NCBI GenBank assembly: GCA_037176725.1
Contig: JAZBRS010000013.1
Span: 8,125,001-8,189,000 of the forward strand
From: Posidonia oceanica
Taxonomy: Eukaryota > Streptophyta > Magnoliopsida > Alismatales > Posidoniaceae
Length of the DNA: 64,000 bases
Reading direction: 5' to 3'
Below, piece after piece: positions 44,701 through 55,857 of this stretch. Under the pieces are notes generated by a model that was not told the DNA's origin, ran no database searches, and worked only from the letters and a program-made list of their open reading frames with translations. Position 1 is the stretch's first letter, and each line of letters begins with the position of its first letter. The translations under genes and the position numbers were made by a program.

Positions 44701-47639
44701 TGTTGCTTTTCCGCCCATCAGAAGCCAGTTCCCAATCTTCCAGCGCCGTCCTCGACTCGCCGGATGATGCTTCTTCTCCGGCGCCGGCTGCTGTTCCTCC
44801 TGATGCTCTGGCCAGCAGAACGCCGCTCCGACGGTCTCCGAAGCTCCGCACAGTCGCCGTCAGTGGCCTCCGCCATCTCACGCCTCCCCAAGCTCCCTGT
44901 GCCGGTGGTGGTGAGCTCCGGTGGAATCCTGCTACAGTGCTGACCACCGCCGGCCAACCACTGTTCAATTATTTTTCTGGTTATATGGTTTCTTTGCAAA
45001 TATTGCATATCTGCCTTAAGTTTTTCAGTTTTTGCACTTCAGTCCTCTGTTCATTTAATATGCTTAGTTTTTAATTAAATACTATGTCAAATTGCAGCTT
45101 TTATTTGTGTTTTTCAGTATTCGCTTTTCAGTCCTGTTACTGTGCCTTTTAGTTATAGGAAGTTTGAGTTTAGCCCCTCTGCTCTCATTTATTGCATATG
45201 GATCCTGCAGTAGATTATTTAATTTAATTGCATATAGTTTACCTTATAATATTGCATCTCAGGCCCCTGTGATTTACTGTTTCTGTATTTAAATCCATTG
45301 CACTGTAGAACCTAGGGTTTATTTTCTTTTTTTGCATACTGCATTGCATATTTTACCTTCTAGTTTTGCATATTTGCACTTAGGTCCATTTTAAATGGAC
45401 AGTAACTCTTGCATGCATTTTTAGCTTATTGCATTGCATTTTTGACCCTGATCTTTTTAAAAATTGCACTGTGGTCCTGTTCCCTGATTTTCAGAACATG
45501 TTTTCCATACTAAATTGCATTTTTAGCCCCTGCATGACTTCAAAATTACACATAGGTCCTTGCATCTTTTAAAAAAGTCATGTGAAAAGACCATTTTGCC
45601 CCTAGGTTGCATTCTAGCTCCTATGCCTACCAAATTGCATAAAGACCTTCCACTAGTGTTCCCGGACTCCCCAGAACCCTGTTTTCTGGAAAATTTGCAT
45701 TTTAGGCCCTAGTTTTTTCAAAATTGCACTCTGACTTCTTTTTGGTTTCAAAACCTCTCCTAAAGCATACCCTCTTTTTAAAACAACTTCCCGAGCCTAG
45801 TTTTTTTTGCAAAATGAAGCCCAGCCCTCTCCTGTTTTCAAAACCCTTTCCTGTGAACCCCTGTTTTCTGGAAAATTTGCATTTTTAGCCCCCTTCTTTT
45901 TCAAAATGCTTTCAGAACTCTTGGCTTTTCCCAGTTTCTTATCATTGCTTTTTCTTGCTTTTGCATGCATCCTGCACTCATCTAGTCTTGCATTCTAGCA
46001 TCCTCTTGCACACACTAAGCACTTTTAGCTCCCTTTCACTTGGGAGGACCTTTTTGCACATCCCTAGGACCTCCTGAACACCTAGATCTGTTCTTCTCCC
46101 TGTTCTGGCCCTTCTGCCTTGAAGCTGCGATATCTTCCAATCCGGCCGTTGGATCTTCTCAAGTAAGCTGCCCAGGCGACCGCGGCGAGGCGCTCTTCAG
46201 CATGGACCAGACAGATTTCAGATCAGGCTCCCGGATTTCCAGGTATGTCCTCCTAAACCCCTGCATTCATTTACATGTCATTTGCACAGTTTTCCGTGTT
46301 TTCGCTTTCTGTCTCTTTGAGCATGTAGAATAGGGTCTCCCCTTTCTGCTTGTATCTTTCAATCTCCGTTTCGCGTATTCTTGTGTGTTTTGCGTTGTGT
46401 TTTCCCTGGATTTTCCACTTAATGTGACTTTCTTCCCCCTTTTCCACGATCCGATCGCATTGCGAGCTTTAGGCAGCATGCAAGACACACCGTGGAACGG
46501 TTCAACGAGAAACAGTCGCAAAGAGGTGGTAATCCCTCCGTTTGCACACTCTCCCCTCCGTAGGTCTTCACTCCTACTCTGAGCGGTCCCAAACGACGTC
46601 TGTTCTTACACACACGTTGTCTTGCCTCCCCTTTGGCCCCTTCTAATCTTTTTCTGCATCCTTGCATTTTGCATGGCTTTCCCGAGGTTTTTGCTTCGCT
46701 GTTTTGGCACCGCTCCGCGTGCCCGCCCTTGTTTTGGCACCGTTTTGCGTGCCCATCTGTTTTCTTGCCTTATTTTGTGCGCTGCCTCGCTTTCTCGCTC
46801 GTTTTGCATGCCGATTTTATTCTTTCGCTCCGTTTTGCGTGCCATTCTGTTTTCTCGTCTCGTTTTGCGTGCCCCTTTGCTCCTTTGTCTTGTTTTGCGT
46901 GCTGTCTTGCTTTCTCGCTTGTTTTGCGCGCCGTTTTCGCTCTTTTGCATCGTTTTGCGTGCGTTGCTCATTTCTCGCCTCGTTTTGCGCCGTTTTCCCT
47001 TGCATGCCGACTGCATTGCATAGTTTTCTCGCTGTTTCGCTTTTTCGCCTGTATTTGCATATAGGGCTGTGATGCTTACTGCCTGGAGTTCTCACGAGCT
47101 AGGTTTCCCCTGGTTCGGAACACGGACAGCGTAGCTGAGCACTTAGAAAGCACGTCTACTTCCTTGCTTTGTTTCTTCCCACTTAGAGCACACCTTGAGC
47201 ATTCATTCAGGCATTTATAGGCACATAGGCATTCAATCCTGCATTTCCCTGCGTATGCGAGCGTAAGCCTAGAAAGACCGATTCTCGGGCGTGTCGGGGG
47301 TGCCTAACACCTTCCCCACGCGTAACAGGAGTCCTTACCCTGTCTTCTGGCCCGCAATGACCGTACTGCCCTTATCCTAGGCTAGAGTCATCTCATTTGC
47401 ATTTGTTTGCATTTGTTTTCCTTTGCATTGTTTCCCTTTGCATTCCTTGCTCGGTTTTGCGCGTTAATTCACGCATTTCCCCGGTTTTCCTTGTCTCCCG
47501 TTAATAGACATGGTGGCGACTCTGATTTGTCTTATCTTCCCTTTTTCTCCTCGATTTCAAGTGTTTTCGAGTTGAGCCTCTTCCTCGGATCCAATCGCCG
47601 CTAAATATAGCAAGCCTGATTCCGATCGGGATTGCTACA
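41749..47639 (+). repeat. 3' LTR of element O, 5891 bp
   Basis: Begins TGTTGACACCCC and ends GATTGCTACA, with the same block order as the 5' LTR. Most of the 7-base length difference comes from a shorter TTTC microsatellite near 43295-43320. Telomere-like CCCTAACCCTAACCCT is at 41823-41838. Confidence 0.95.
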
Positions 47640-47644
47640 ACTTG
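47640..47644 (+). repeat. Target-site duplication of element O, right copy (ACTTG)
   Basis: ACTTG directly after the CA of the 3' LTR. Beyond it the PMD2-C 3' UTR resumes, as in copy A (TATACTTCAGGGGTATGCCCC on A's minus strand, beginning about 9150). Confidence 0.95.
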
Positions 47645-48600
47645 TACCTCAGGGGTATGCCCCGGTGATATTGTAGAAAACTCAGATTTATAAATGATAA
47701 AGATTTTCTGCACACTTAGCAAACTTGTCAAATGTTTTCTTTTTTCCTTTACCTTTCTCTAAGTTGAAAATGAACTAAGATAACCAATAATCGGAGGAGC
47801 ACCTCCAAATAATGGCTTTTAATTCAATTTAACTTGAAACAAGCTTAATTACGTGTAATAACATGCAAATGACAGAGTTATGAAGAAAAATTTCACCTGC
47901 GAGCTGTAATTATGAATTCCACAATCGTTGGTGCTTTAACAAGTTAATAACTTAATGTAAACAACAACAGGTGATTCTGGATGGACCGAAGGTCCAAAAA
48001 ATATGAAGCCAACGCCCACACGTGTATTTCAACTTGTAGAAGCCTCTGGAATTGGTAGAAATTGGTTTGGCAACTTGTCCGTGGATTCGGAGGGCCATGA
48101 GCAAAGTTCAGCAACTTAAGTTGTTGAAAAATGTTGGACGCAACTTCCTACGCGTCTAACATAGGACACTAGAATATATAGCGTCCAACAACATTTATTT
48201 ATTTTTTTCCGTTTTTTGCTGCATTGAACGCCAGAACAGGTTGCGTCAAATGTATGACGTAAGAATAGATTGCGTCCAATAAACTCTTATTATTATTTTC
48301 TTTTTTTTGCTACGTTGGACGCCAGAATAAGTTGCGTTCAATGTATAACGCAAGGCTTGGCAATGTCCAACATATATCAGTAGTTTTCTGTAGAGAAACT
48401 TACACAAAATCATATTAGACCATCTAAGGTGCCCCTTGCCCCTAGTCCAAGGAAAATAATAAAAAATATGTACAAGTATTGCTTGAAATAAACTTACATG
48501 AAGATGGTATCGACTCGCAAGCGAGTGCCAAGTGACCGTCCTAAATAGGAGTGGTCAAAACGTGACGTCGAGTCGCTAGTGCCCTAGATTTTTTATCATC
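47645..48600 (-). other. Element C resumed: PMD2 3' UTR and spacer, no PMD1
   Basis: 47645-47740 matches the PMD2 3' end in A and B. The stretch near 47970-48060 matches the PMD1-PMD2 spacer. It then passes directly into sequence matching A's pol-PMD1 spacer, so the whole PMD1 gene is missing here. Palindrome cluster 6 lies at the join. Confidence 0.7.
48130..48376. repeat. Palindrome cluster 6 (C, where PMD1 is absent)
   Basis: Eight motif copies, including GTTGGACGC, GCGTCTAACATAGGACAC, GCGTCCAACAAC, CGTTGGACGCC and GCGTTCAATGTATAACGC. It is the largest cluster in the window. Confidence 0.75.
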
Positions 48601-49640
48601 GACCAGATTTGCTATCAGTTTCATGAGGTGATGTTGGTTGGGTAGATTTTACCCTTACTCTATATTTCTTTTTTTTGATCTTTTGCTTATTTTTTGGTTT
48701 TATGATTTTTTGGATTTTTGACTTTATCATTTTTTGGATTTTTGATTTTATCATTTTTTTTGGATTTTTGACTTTATTATTTTTTTGGATTTTTTGTTTT
48801 ATCATTTTTTTGGATTTTTGACTTTATCATTTTTTTGGATTTTTATGTTTTATCATTTTTTTTATTTATGTAGGAGAAGAAGAATCTTCCAAGAAGTTGG
48901 GAAACAGGAGACCTCATGGTTGGAAAACCTTGACAGTTTGGTCCCTTGTGCAATTTCAGAGGCATGGATACTATAGGCTTACTTTGGCACCTAACTGCCC
49001 CTAGACCTAGGCTTCTACCCCTTGCCTCTAATGTGTACGGTGCGGGATGTGGGTGGAAGGAAAGTCCATGTCCTATCCTAAGACGTCAGCTGAAGATTTT
49101 GAAGCCTATACCCCTCCCAGTTCAAGGTTGATTCCTATTGCGCTCAGTATTTTCTCAGTTTTTTCCTTTTTAATTTTGACTCTGGATAGCTTCTTTGCTG
49201 CCTTCTTTTCCATTCTCTTTCTTTTCTTGCACATGGATAACTTCTTTGCTACCTTCTTTTTTGACCCCTTTTTTGTTTTCTTTTCGGGTACTTTGGCAAG
49301 TAGTCTCACCCCTTTTGAGTGCTCGGTCAATGGATACTCGTTCTTTGATGAACCGAGACACTCTTTTATTTGGTACACTCCCATCTTTTCCGCGCTTCTA
49401 GATTTTGGCCTTAAACGCCTACCCAATTTGTACTAGGGTAACGTGTCTGACTTGAGGGTTGTGTGTGGATTTGTTATTCATGAACTGGGAGGGGGCCCCT
49501 TATGATTTTGCCTCTATCTTAGTGTTGGACCATTTCCTTTCCTTCTCCCACGAAGTGTTTGTGGGGTGAGGCTGAGGCATGACTCCTAGGCTTCAACAGC
49601 AGTAGGCCCTTAAGCACGGGTAGTCTAATGGTTCAGTGTG
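48601..49640 (-). other. 3' spacer of element C (inverted copy of A 5218-6600)
   Basis: Matches A's pol-downstream spacer in reverse, including the A-rich array (here 48685-48870) and the GGCAGCAAAGAAGCTGTCC-type double repeat (49180-49290). No gene. Confidence 0.8.
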
Positions 49641-49800
49641 CATATCAAGGGTAGTACCTCTTGAGGTGCTGTGCATTCCAGGGAAATTCAAGCCTAGTGC
49701 CATCCTCTCTAGCCAAACAATAGGCATTGCCCGGATATGCCCCAACCACCAAGTATGGTCCTTCCCAATTTGGTTCTCAAGTTCCCAGGCTTGGGTGGTG
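49641..49800 (-). pseudogene. Pol C-terminal scrap of element C
   Basis: Minus-strand sequence matching the last 50 or so codons of A's integrase end (PNWEGPYLVVEAYPG region), broken by frame changes. Everything from protease to integrase core is missing between this and gag. The joint lies between 49800 and 49985, next to an AT-rich stretch of unknown origin. Confidence 0.75.
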
Positions 49801-49984
49801 AATCTTCTTCTCATTTGTTTATATTTATATTTTACGGAAGGAAAATATATTTTATTTAGGTATATTTTAGTGGAAACAAATACGGAAACAAGGAAGGAAA
49901 AGTCTATTTACAACACTTTAGGGAAATGCCCCTAGTGTAGCCTCCATCAGTAGAGACTCTTGAAAAGCAGGCTTCAGTCTTAAT

Positions 49985-51497
49985 GGCGCTTCCGAGCCCT
50001 CTCTATCAGTACATCCCAATTGAAGACGTCTGCGTCCACCAGGTCATAGACGATGTCCTTAAAGACCCAGTAGTCTTCTAAATTGTGCCCACGTCTCCTG
50101 TGGTACTAGCAATATTTGCTTCTGTTGCAGTTCGCCCCTCCAGGTCTTCGGGGCGGGAGGTTGATTGCTCGGGCTTCTATCATTTATGCAAACATGTCCA
50201 TCAGCGTGACCGGGATAGGAGGATAGCTTCTGCGCTTTGGTCTCTTGGACTGCAGTTGTGGAGCTGTATGATGGTAGTTGCCCCTGGCATTGCCATCTTT
50301 TCCAGAGCGACTGCCATTCTGCCGGTAATCTTGAAGAGCAGAATCTTGTTGCTTCGCAACTTGAAGAACGGACTCAGTATCGCCCTCTATCTTCTGAAAT
50401 TCATGCATATTTTCCTTTACAGAAGCAACTACCTCATAGAGTGCAGTTACAGAAGGGCAATAGGCATTTGCCAACCCCCTTTTCATTGGGCCAGTAGCAT
50501 TTGCAATCAATGTCTGGATAACCTATTTTTCTGGAATGTCCAGGCCTGATTTGGCAGCCATCTCCCGCCATCTATTTGCAAAGGTGACCCATTCTTCACC
50601 CGGCTTCATGGTCTCCCTGCTCAAGTTATGAAAGGTCGACTTCGACTCGATCTTGTGTTGATATTTGGTCAAGAAGCACTCCTTGATCTTGTTGAAGCTG
50701 CTGAGGTCGTCTCCAGAGAGGGTAAGGAACCAATCCATGGGTTCGCCTTCCAATGAATAGAAGAAATGGTGGATGATGAAGCCCAAGTCATGAAAGTATG
50801 GAGCTGACTCCATTTGAAACCGGATGATGTGGGTTTGTGGGTTGGTGGTCCCATCAAACTTTGGCGTCTTTGAATACTTGAAGCCAGGAGGAAGCTGAAA
50901 TGGTGGGAATTTACCCATGTCAAAAGTTGGGGGAGCTTGTGTCTGAACCCCCAAGGAATTTAAGACCTTCCTCATTTTTGCTAAATTGCTGAGCCCGCCA
51001 TGAGTTTGAGAATTTGATACTTGATTGGCATGCGGCTGTCGATTGTCACCTTGTATATTCATACCCGGCTGAAGAGGAACCTGGTAACTCTGCTATGGTT
51101 GGTTGGAGAATAATGGATCGGCTCCCTTTCCATGTGGCTGCTAAACGAATAAAGGATTTGACCTTTCTCGGAATCCTCTTAGTGAGTCGTTTTCCTGCCC
51201 CTGGTGTTGGGTATTCGACGGCACAATTCCATTTTGTCTTTGGCACAAATTTTCAGGGACGTGGCCCGCAGCAGACCTTCGTAGTTTTTTACCAAGGACG
51301 TGTTGACCTTGATGGAGATCCTCTTCATTTGACGAACCGGGATGATTGTTGTTATTGTAAAGGAAGTGAGACAATACTTGATATTGGGCCGAGTCAAGAT
51401 CCAGTTCTTCTCCAGTGGTTGGATCGAATAACCTCATGATGGATTCCCCCTCGGGCATGCTATCTGTATCTGAGTAGCTGCTTTCGGATTCAGACAT
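49985..51497 (-). pseudogene. Gag of element C
   Basis: The start was chosen at 51497 (MSESESSYSDTDSMPEGES), which aligns with the gag start of D. Capsid region: 51062-50523, with FDMGKFPPFQLPPGFKYSKT and GEPMDWFLTLSGDDLSSF. The zinc-knuckle region (about 50150-50080) and the tail DIVYDLVDADVFNWDVL (about 50050-50000) match D. Frame changes near 51141 and 50500-50160 and a stop in the knuckle break it. The family would form the capsid. Confidence 0.8.
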
Positions 51498-51542
51498 TTG
51501 GCTCAGCCTTTCTTGTTTCTGCTTAAGTTCTGTTACAGTAAG

Positions 51543-51602
51543 TGTAGGACGCAAACAATAGCAGCGTCCATTGTATGACACAAGACACGATAGCGTCCAA
51601 CA
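51543..51602. repeat. Palindrome cluster 7 (C leader)
   Basis: GTAGGACGC, GCGTCCATTGTATGACAC and GCGTCCAACAC, just upstream of the C gag start. Confidence 0.7.
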
Positions 51603-51761
51603 CCCCTGTCTTCTGTTGGTTGGTTTAACCAATGCAATCAGTACTTGACTATGCAGAAATGACTACCACAACTCCATGGAACACCCTCCTTGTATTTTTA
51701 GATTTAATCTTGGCAAATGGCAAGCGATTAATGCGCCGATTGGCTCTGAAGTAAAATGGCA

Positions 51762-51822
51762 GTGTAGGACGCTAACAATGATAGCGTCCAATGTTGGACG
51801 GTCTGAATTGCAGCATCCAACA
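51762..51822. repeat. Palindrome cluster 8 (C leader)
   Basis: GTAGGACGC, GCGTCCAATGTTGGACG (51784-51800) and CATCCAACAC. Confidence 0.8.
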
Positions 51823-52290
51823 CTTCAAGTTGTTTGCTGAACTGATCTTGGTACTGCCAAATGCTACTTCGAGAGATATTTCCTGATGAACAAAATCCTG
51901 TGTTCTTGAGGATCACAGGACCATACAAGGACTTCCTTTTTTTTGTCTTTTTTTTGTCTTTTCTTTGTTTTTTTGATTTTTTTTTTCTTTTTCTTTTTGC
52001 TTCTTTTTTCCTTTTTCTTTTCTGATTTTTCTCTCTTTTTTTTTATTTTTTTTTGACTTTTCTCTCTCTCTTTTACTAGTAAAGGGAAAATATTACAATG
52101 GTTACACTTTGGTAGACAAAAGGAAACAAGACTTAGAAAAGTTCTTTATAGCATAATACAAGCTTCTAAGAAAAGAAAAGGACTCAAAAATAAAGTTCAA
52201 ATAATTTACAACCCCTATTCAAACATTCATCCTGTAGCATTCAATAATTCCACAAAATAACCAAGCAATAAAAGGAATAAACAGACAATG

Positions 52291-52350
52291 TGTTGGGCGC
52301 GCTCTCTAGCTGCGTCCAACGTAGGACGTAGATAGTTATAGTGTCCAACA
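52291..52350. repeat. Palindrome cluster 9 (C leader)
   Basis: GTTGGGCGC, GCGTCCAACGTAGGACG and GTGTCCAACAC. Confidence 0.75.
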
Positions 52351-53060
52351 CCCTGTAACAGAGAACTACACAGAAACACTTTCAAACAGCGATTAAAAGT
52401 TTTGATTTTTGGATTTCGCTTTGTTATTAGTGTTTTAAACCTGCATGACTCTCAGGGTTCCTTAAGGCTTGGGTATGGCTTGCCTTTGTGGGTTGTCTAT
52501 GGATCCTCATAAATAGGACAAAATATTTCTCTTCTTTGGTACTGCCTCTATCTCAACTCCTGAGAATATTTGGAGAGCCTGAGCACACTTAGGTCCCTAC
52601 CCCGTAGAGGTAGAGCCCAGCGTACTCAGAATTGATCAGGTTTCTCGTGTATTAACACAATAACAATCAAGATAAACAAACCACCGAAAGGGGGGAAGGA
52701 ATATAAATCTAGACTTGGGATTCTAACTTACTTTCACACAGAGGAAGGGAAAGAAGAGTGCCCCTTGTGAAAGCAAGTGACAACACAAACACCTCTCTTA
52801 AGCCTTTTGCAACAGAGGTGCTCAGGATTTAAGTGGTTATTTTGTGTAATCCAAGAAGAGACACAATCAAATTAGTTCCCAATCAAGGGCCATACAAGTC
52901 ACACGGAAAACTCGATTTTTATTTGGATTTTTGTAAAACAGCCAAGTATTAAGGCTCCGGTCCCTACGGCAAAGCCGATCTCCTCACACCTCGTTCCTTG
53001 GGTCAGTTATAAAAAGAAAACAAAGAAAGATTTTAAAAACAGAATGAATCCTGTCCAGAT

Positions 53061-53095
53061 GTGTAAGACGCATTGATGACTAGCGTCCAACACAC
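53061..53095. repeat. Palindrome cluster 10 (C leader, weak)
   Basis: GTAAGACGC and GCGTCCAACAC only. Confidence 0.55.
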
Positions 53096-53270
53096 AAACT
53101 GGAGATATTTTTTTTTAGAAAACTAAAACAAGAGATTTTTCTTTTTTTACTCAAACACCCCTTTATTCCCGAGAATCAGAACAAAAGAAAGGAGTGGTTG
53201 CATACATTTTTCAACATAAAAAAAAACCTAACAGAAGAAATTGCTAGAAAAAATAGAAAACTGGCCAGAG

Positions 53271-53338
53271 GCGTGAGACGCTGGAATAGGCTGCGTCCTA
53301 TGTCGGATGCTGCCCAGCATAGCTTTTAACGCACTGAC
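53271..53338. repeat. Palindrome cluster 11 (C leader, weak)
   Basis: GTGAGACGC, GCGTCCTATGTCGGATGC and TTTTAACGC. Confidence 0.55.
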
Positions 53339-53543
53339 AGACCAGACTTATTTAAATAAGAGGTAGAAGCATGCTTTTTAGTGCATAATTAAAGAACAAA
53401 TACTAAGAGGGTCGTGGTGCCTCAAAACACTACGAGGAATTTCGCCACGACTTCGAAAAAATCCGCAAAAGTAAAAGAAAGATTGCAAAGGAAAAGCAAG
53501 AAGAAGAAGAGAACACTCACCTAGCACGGGGGCACTTTTAGCC

Positions 53544-53561
53544 GTCCCACCGTGATCGCCA
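53544..53561 (-). promoter_or_regulatory. Primer-binding site of element C
   Basis: TGGCGATCACGGTGGGAC on the minus strand, three bases after the LTR end. It resembles a tRNA-Arg 3' end with two or three mismatches (from memory, unverified). Confidence 0.7.
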
Positions 53562-53564
53562 ATC

Positions 53565-54292
53565 TGTTGATATGGGGTTTTTGGTTAGGAGAAGCTTGTT
53601 GTGTCCATTTGGTGCTTCCTCATTGCCCCTTTTTTATATCCAACTCCGTCACTCCACAGGTGACAGAATTGGTGTGATCGCCACTCTCGGTTCGCTTTTG
53701 CTGGCTCTCGAGACACCTTGGGGAGATGTGATATGGTTGCGGGTTCAGCTACCTTGGGACAACGCCAGCGTTGCTCAAGGGTGCCCGTGCTTGGTGAGCT
53801 TCTTCTTTCTTCTTTTCCTTGCAAAACAGATTTTATAGATGCGGATTAATAAAGTGTAGTATATGATTCAAAACAAATTGAAAATTAACATAAAATGAAA
53901 GGAGGAAAACTTACCCGAGGGGTTTTATCCCCCCGGTTGCAACTAAGTATGACTATGCCTAGCTACAACAATATATGAAATGAAATGCTTTGCTATATTA
54001 TGAATTTAAACATATGATACGAAAGGAAAAGGAAAACTAAAGAGAGTCCCCTTTTTATCTATGCACGGAATGCAAGTGATGTCGATGTGATGTCACTGAT
54101 GACAGAGGAGGACTCAAACTCTCTCTAAAACTCTTTCTCCACATAACTTCTCTCGAAATTCTAGCTCAAAACACTTTCTACTTGCTCTCACTAATTCTTC
54201 TAAAATTGTGTTCCTCTCTCAAGAAAATCCATAATAATCCCTTCTAAATCCCTCCCAGATCCATTCTCCATCCCAGTAGGGGTACCCCTGCT
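53565..54292 (-). repeat. Truncated 5' LTR of element C (about 728 of 1250 bp)
   Basis: Matches 11732-12472 of the 3' LTR. U3 and TATA are missing. The break lies just downstream of the TATA box position and runs directly into PMD1 of copy B. TGCT at 54289-54292 belongs to both partners. Confidence 0.85.
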
Positions 54293-55030
54293 CAGTAAGG
54301 CCTATCAAGAACTCAGTGTGATAGACATCCAAGGAGAAGTCCTTGGTGACAAATAAGGTGAGGCTTCCAATCAATAAATGCAGACACACCAGCAGCTGAT
54401 CCTGAGAGGCAGAGTCCTCAATCCGCCGGAAGCTGAAGTACAGATGTGCCAAGTTAAGCCTGCGACCTCTAATCACTGGGAAGGTAGGCGGGACGGTGAA
54501 GATACGGTCTACGAATGTTTGCATATCTGCTCTTCCGTATGGCAACGGGAAGTCAATATCCGGCCGGGCCACTCCAATCTGGGTCACACCAAGCAGGCCA
54601 TGAACATCCTCTACTAGGATTGTCACCTCACAACCCCCAAAGTAGAAAGTGTGAGTCTCAGGACTCCAGAAGGCGCATGAGGCATGAAGCAGGGGCCAGT
54701 CCAAGTTTGTGCCCAATAAATCCAAAAGTCCATCAAAGCGTGTACAGGCCAAAACAGATTTCTTTTCTCGAGCCCAAAGCACAAAGTCCTTCAGCCAAGG
54801 AGAGTAGTAGGAGAAGTCATTATCAAAGCAGGGTGTTTTGGTAAAGTTGAGGATTTCCTGCAAAGAAATTCGAAAGCATAAGGAACAAAAGAGAGTGAAA
54901 AGACCAATGAAGAAAATCACACCTTCCCCGTTTTGATAAGGGACATCATATGTCCTTCAATCTCTTCCAAAGGTTTTGTAACTCCCTTCTTGTTGTGCGT
55001 AAAGACATTGGGAACTGAACTAGAAGCCAT
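54289..55030 (-). pseudogene. PMD1-B: truncated plant-mobile-domain gene of element B
   Basis: Exon 1 is 55030-54923 (ATG at 55030) and exon 2 is 54857 to 54289, where it is cut by the fusion to C's LTR. The splice sites match PMD1-A. The PMD core (FWSPETHTFYFGGCEVTI) is intact, but the C-terminal half is lost. Sequence is close to A, with one difference per 15-25 bases by eye. Confidence 0.85.
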
Positions 55031-55127
55031 GAAAGCAAAAGAAAGGAAAGGAAGAAGCACAAATCAAGAAGAAATCAGTAGGGAGGAAAGGGGCAAGTGT
55101 GCATGAAAATCCAAGGGATGGCCAGCC

Positions 55128-55134
55128 TTTTATA
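55128..55134 (-). promoter_or_regulatory. TATA box of PMD1-B
   Basis: TATAAAA about 95 bases upstream of the ATG, the same place as in A. Confidence 0.55.
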
Positions 55135-55262
55135 AGCACCAGAGGGCCGTCGGAAATCCCACACGCGGGCATTGATAAAATTTCGCAGCATTCCGGAAGA
55201 TTAGCCGAGAACAGGAAAGGAAAGAAGGGATTCTGGGCTCGCTTCGTTGTACACGAGATAGA

Positions 55263-55380
55263 GCGCGTCCAACGTTAGCCGTGCTACTGGAAGCGTATAA
55301 CGTTTAGATCAGCTGCTCCGCGTTGGACGCAGAAACTGAAGCGGATAACGTTGGCCGCACCAGCAGAGGCGTATAACGTT
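55263..55380. repeat. Palindrome cluster 12 (upstream of PMD1-B)
   Basis: Same five-motif set as cluster 2, including GCGTCCAACGTTAGCC, GCGTTGGACGC and GCGGATAACGTTGGCCGC. Confidence 0.8.
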
Positions 55381-55857
55381 TTATCAGTGACTTAAGTTAC
55401 TGAACTTGGCTAGATTGCCCCCTAATCCGTGATTGAGTTGCATGAACTTGTTTTACCTGCCCTAGAGGTCTAATTAAGTTGAAATACACATGTGAGCGTT
55501 GGTTTCATATTTTTTGGACATCCGAGCCATTTGGAATCTCTGGTTGCTCATTTCATCAAGTAAACGGCACATTAAGGCATCGACAACTTCGAAATTCAAT
55601 TTTTGAGCTTCCAGGTGAAATCTTTCCTTATAACTATGTCATTTACATACTATTTCACTTGAGTACGCTGGTTTCAAGTTAATTTGGGTTAAATGCCATT
55701 ATTTTACCATATTGGTCGCTAAAGCGCATTTTAGCTTTGAGAAAGGTAGTTTAAAAGAAGTATTTAACAAGTTTGCTGAGTGTGCAGAAATCAATATCAT
55801 TTCAAAATATACAATCATTCTATAAGGTCACCGGGGCATACCCCTGAAGTACAGAAG

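Larger units (their letters stand above)
19206..47639 (+). mobile_element. Element O: complete 28.4-kb Ogre-like (Tat-lineage) LTR retrotransposon
   Basis: It is flanked by a perfect 5-bp duplication ACTTG and has LTRs 19206-25103 and 41749-47639 with TGTTGACACC...GCTACA ends. It also has a primer-binding site (25105-25122), gag, protease, RT, two RNase H domains, integrase, an extra sense ORF (36697-37899), a repeat-rich 3' UTR and a polypurine tract (41736-41748). The LTRs differ only at scattered sites where I compared them by eye, so the insertion looks recent. Very large size, giant LTRs, a dual RNase H and a G-patch-like stretch after the protease are known Ogre/Tat traits. Confidence 0.95.
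51498..53543 (-). other. Leader of element C
   Basis: Non-coding. Its outer half (52560-53460) matches D's leader at 59895-60700. A long T-rich run at 51930-52075 (poly-purine on the minus strand) has a counterpart in D at 61069-61165. It holds palindrome clusters 7-11 and a 24-base element at 52594-52617 that is identical in D. Confidence 0.75.
11732..54292 (-). mobile_element. Element C: Tat-lineage retrotransposon of the A/B/D family, carrying nested element O
   Basis: Read on the minus strand: truncated 5' LTR (54292-53565), primer-binding site, leader, gag, a scrap of the pol end, the 3' spacer, an antisense PMD2 (plus strand), a tandem-repeat region, polypurine tract and a full 3' LTR (12981-11732). 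It is split by element O between 19205 and 47640. Most of pol is deleted, and no PMD1 is present between the pol end and PMD2. It sits in exon 1 of A's PMD2. Its other end is fused to the PMD1 of copy B through TGCT. Confidence 0.85.
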
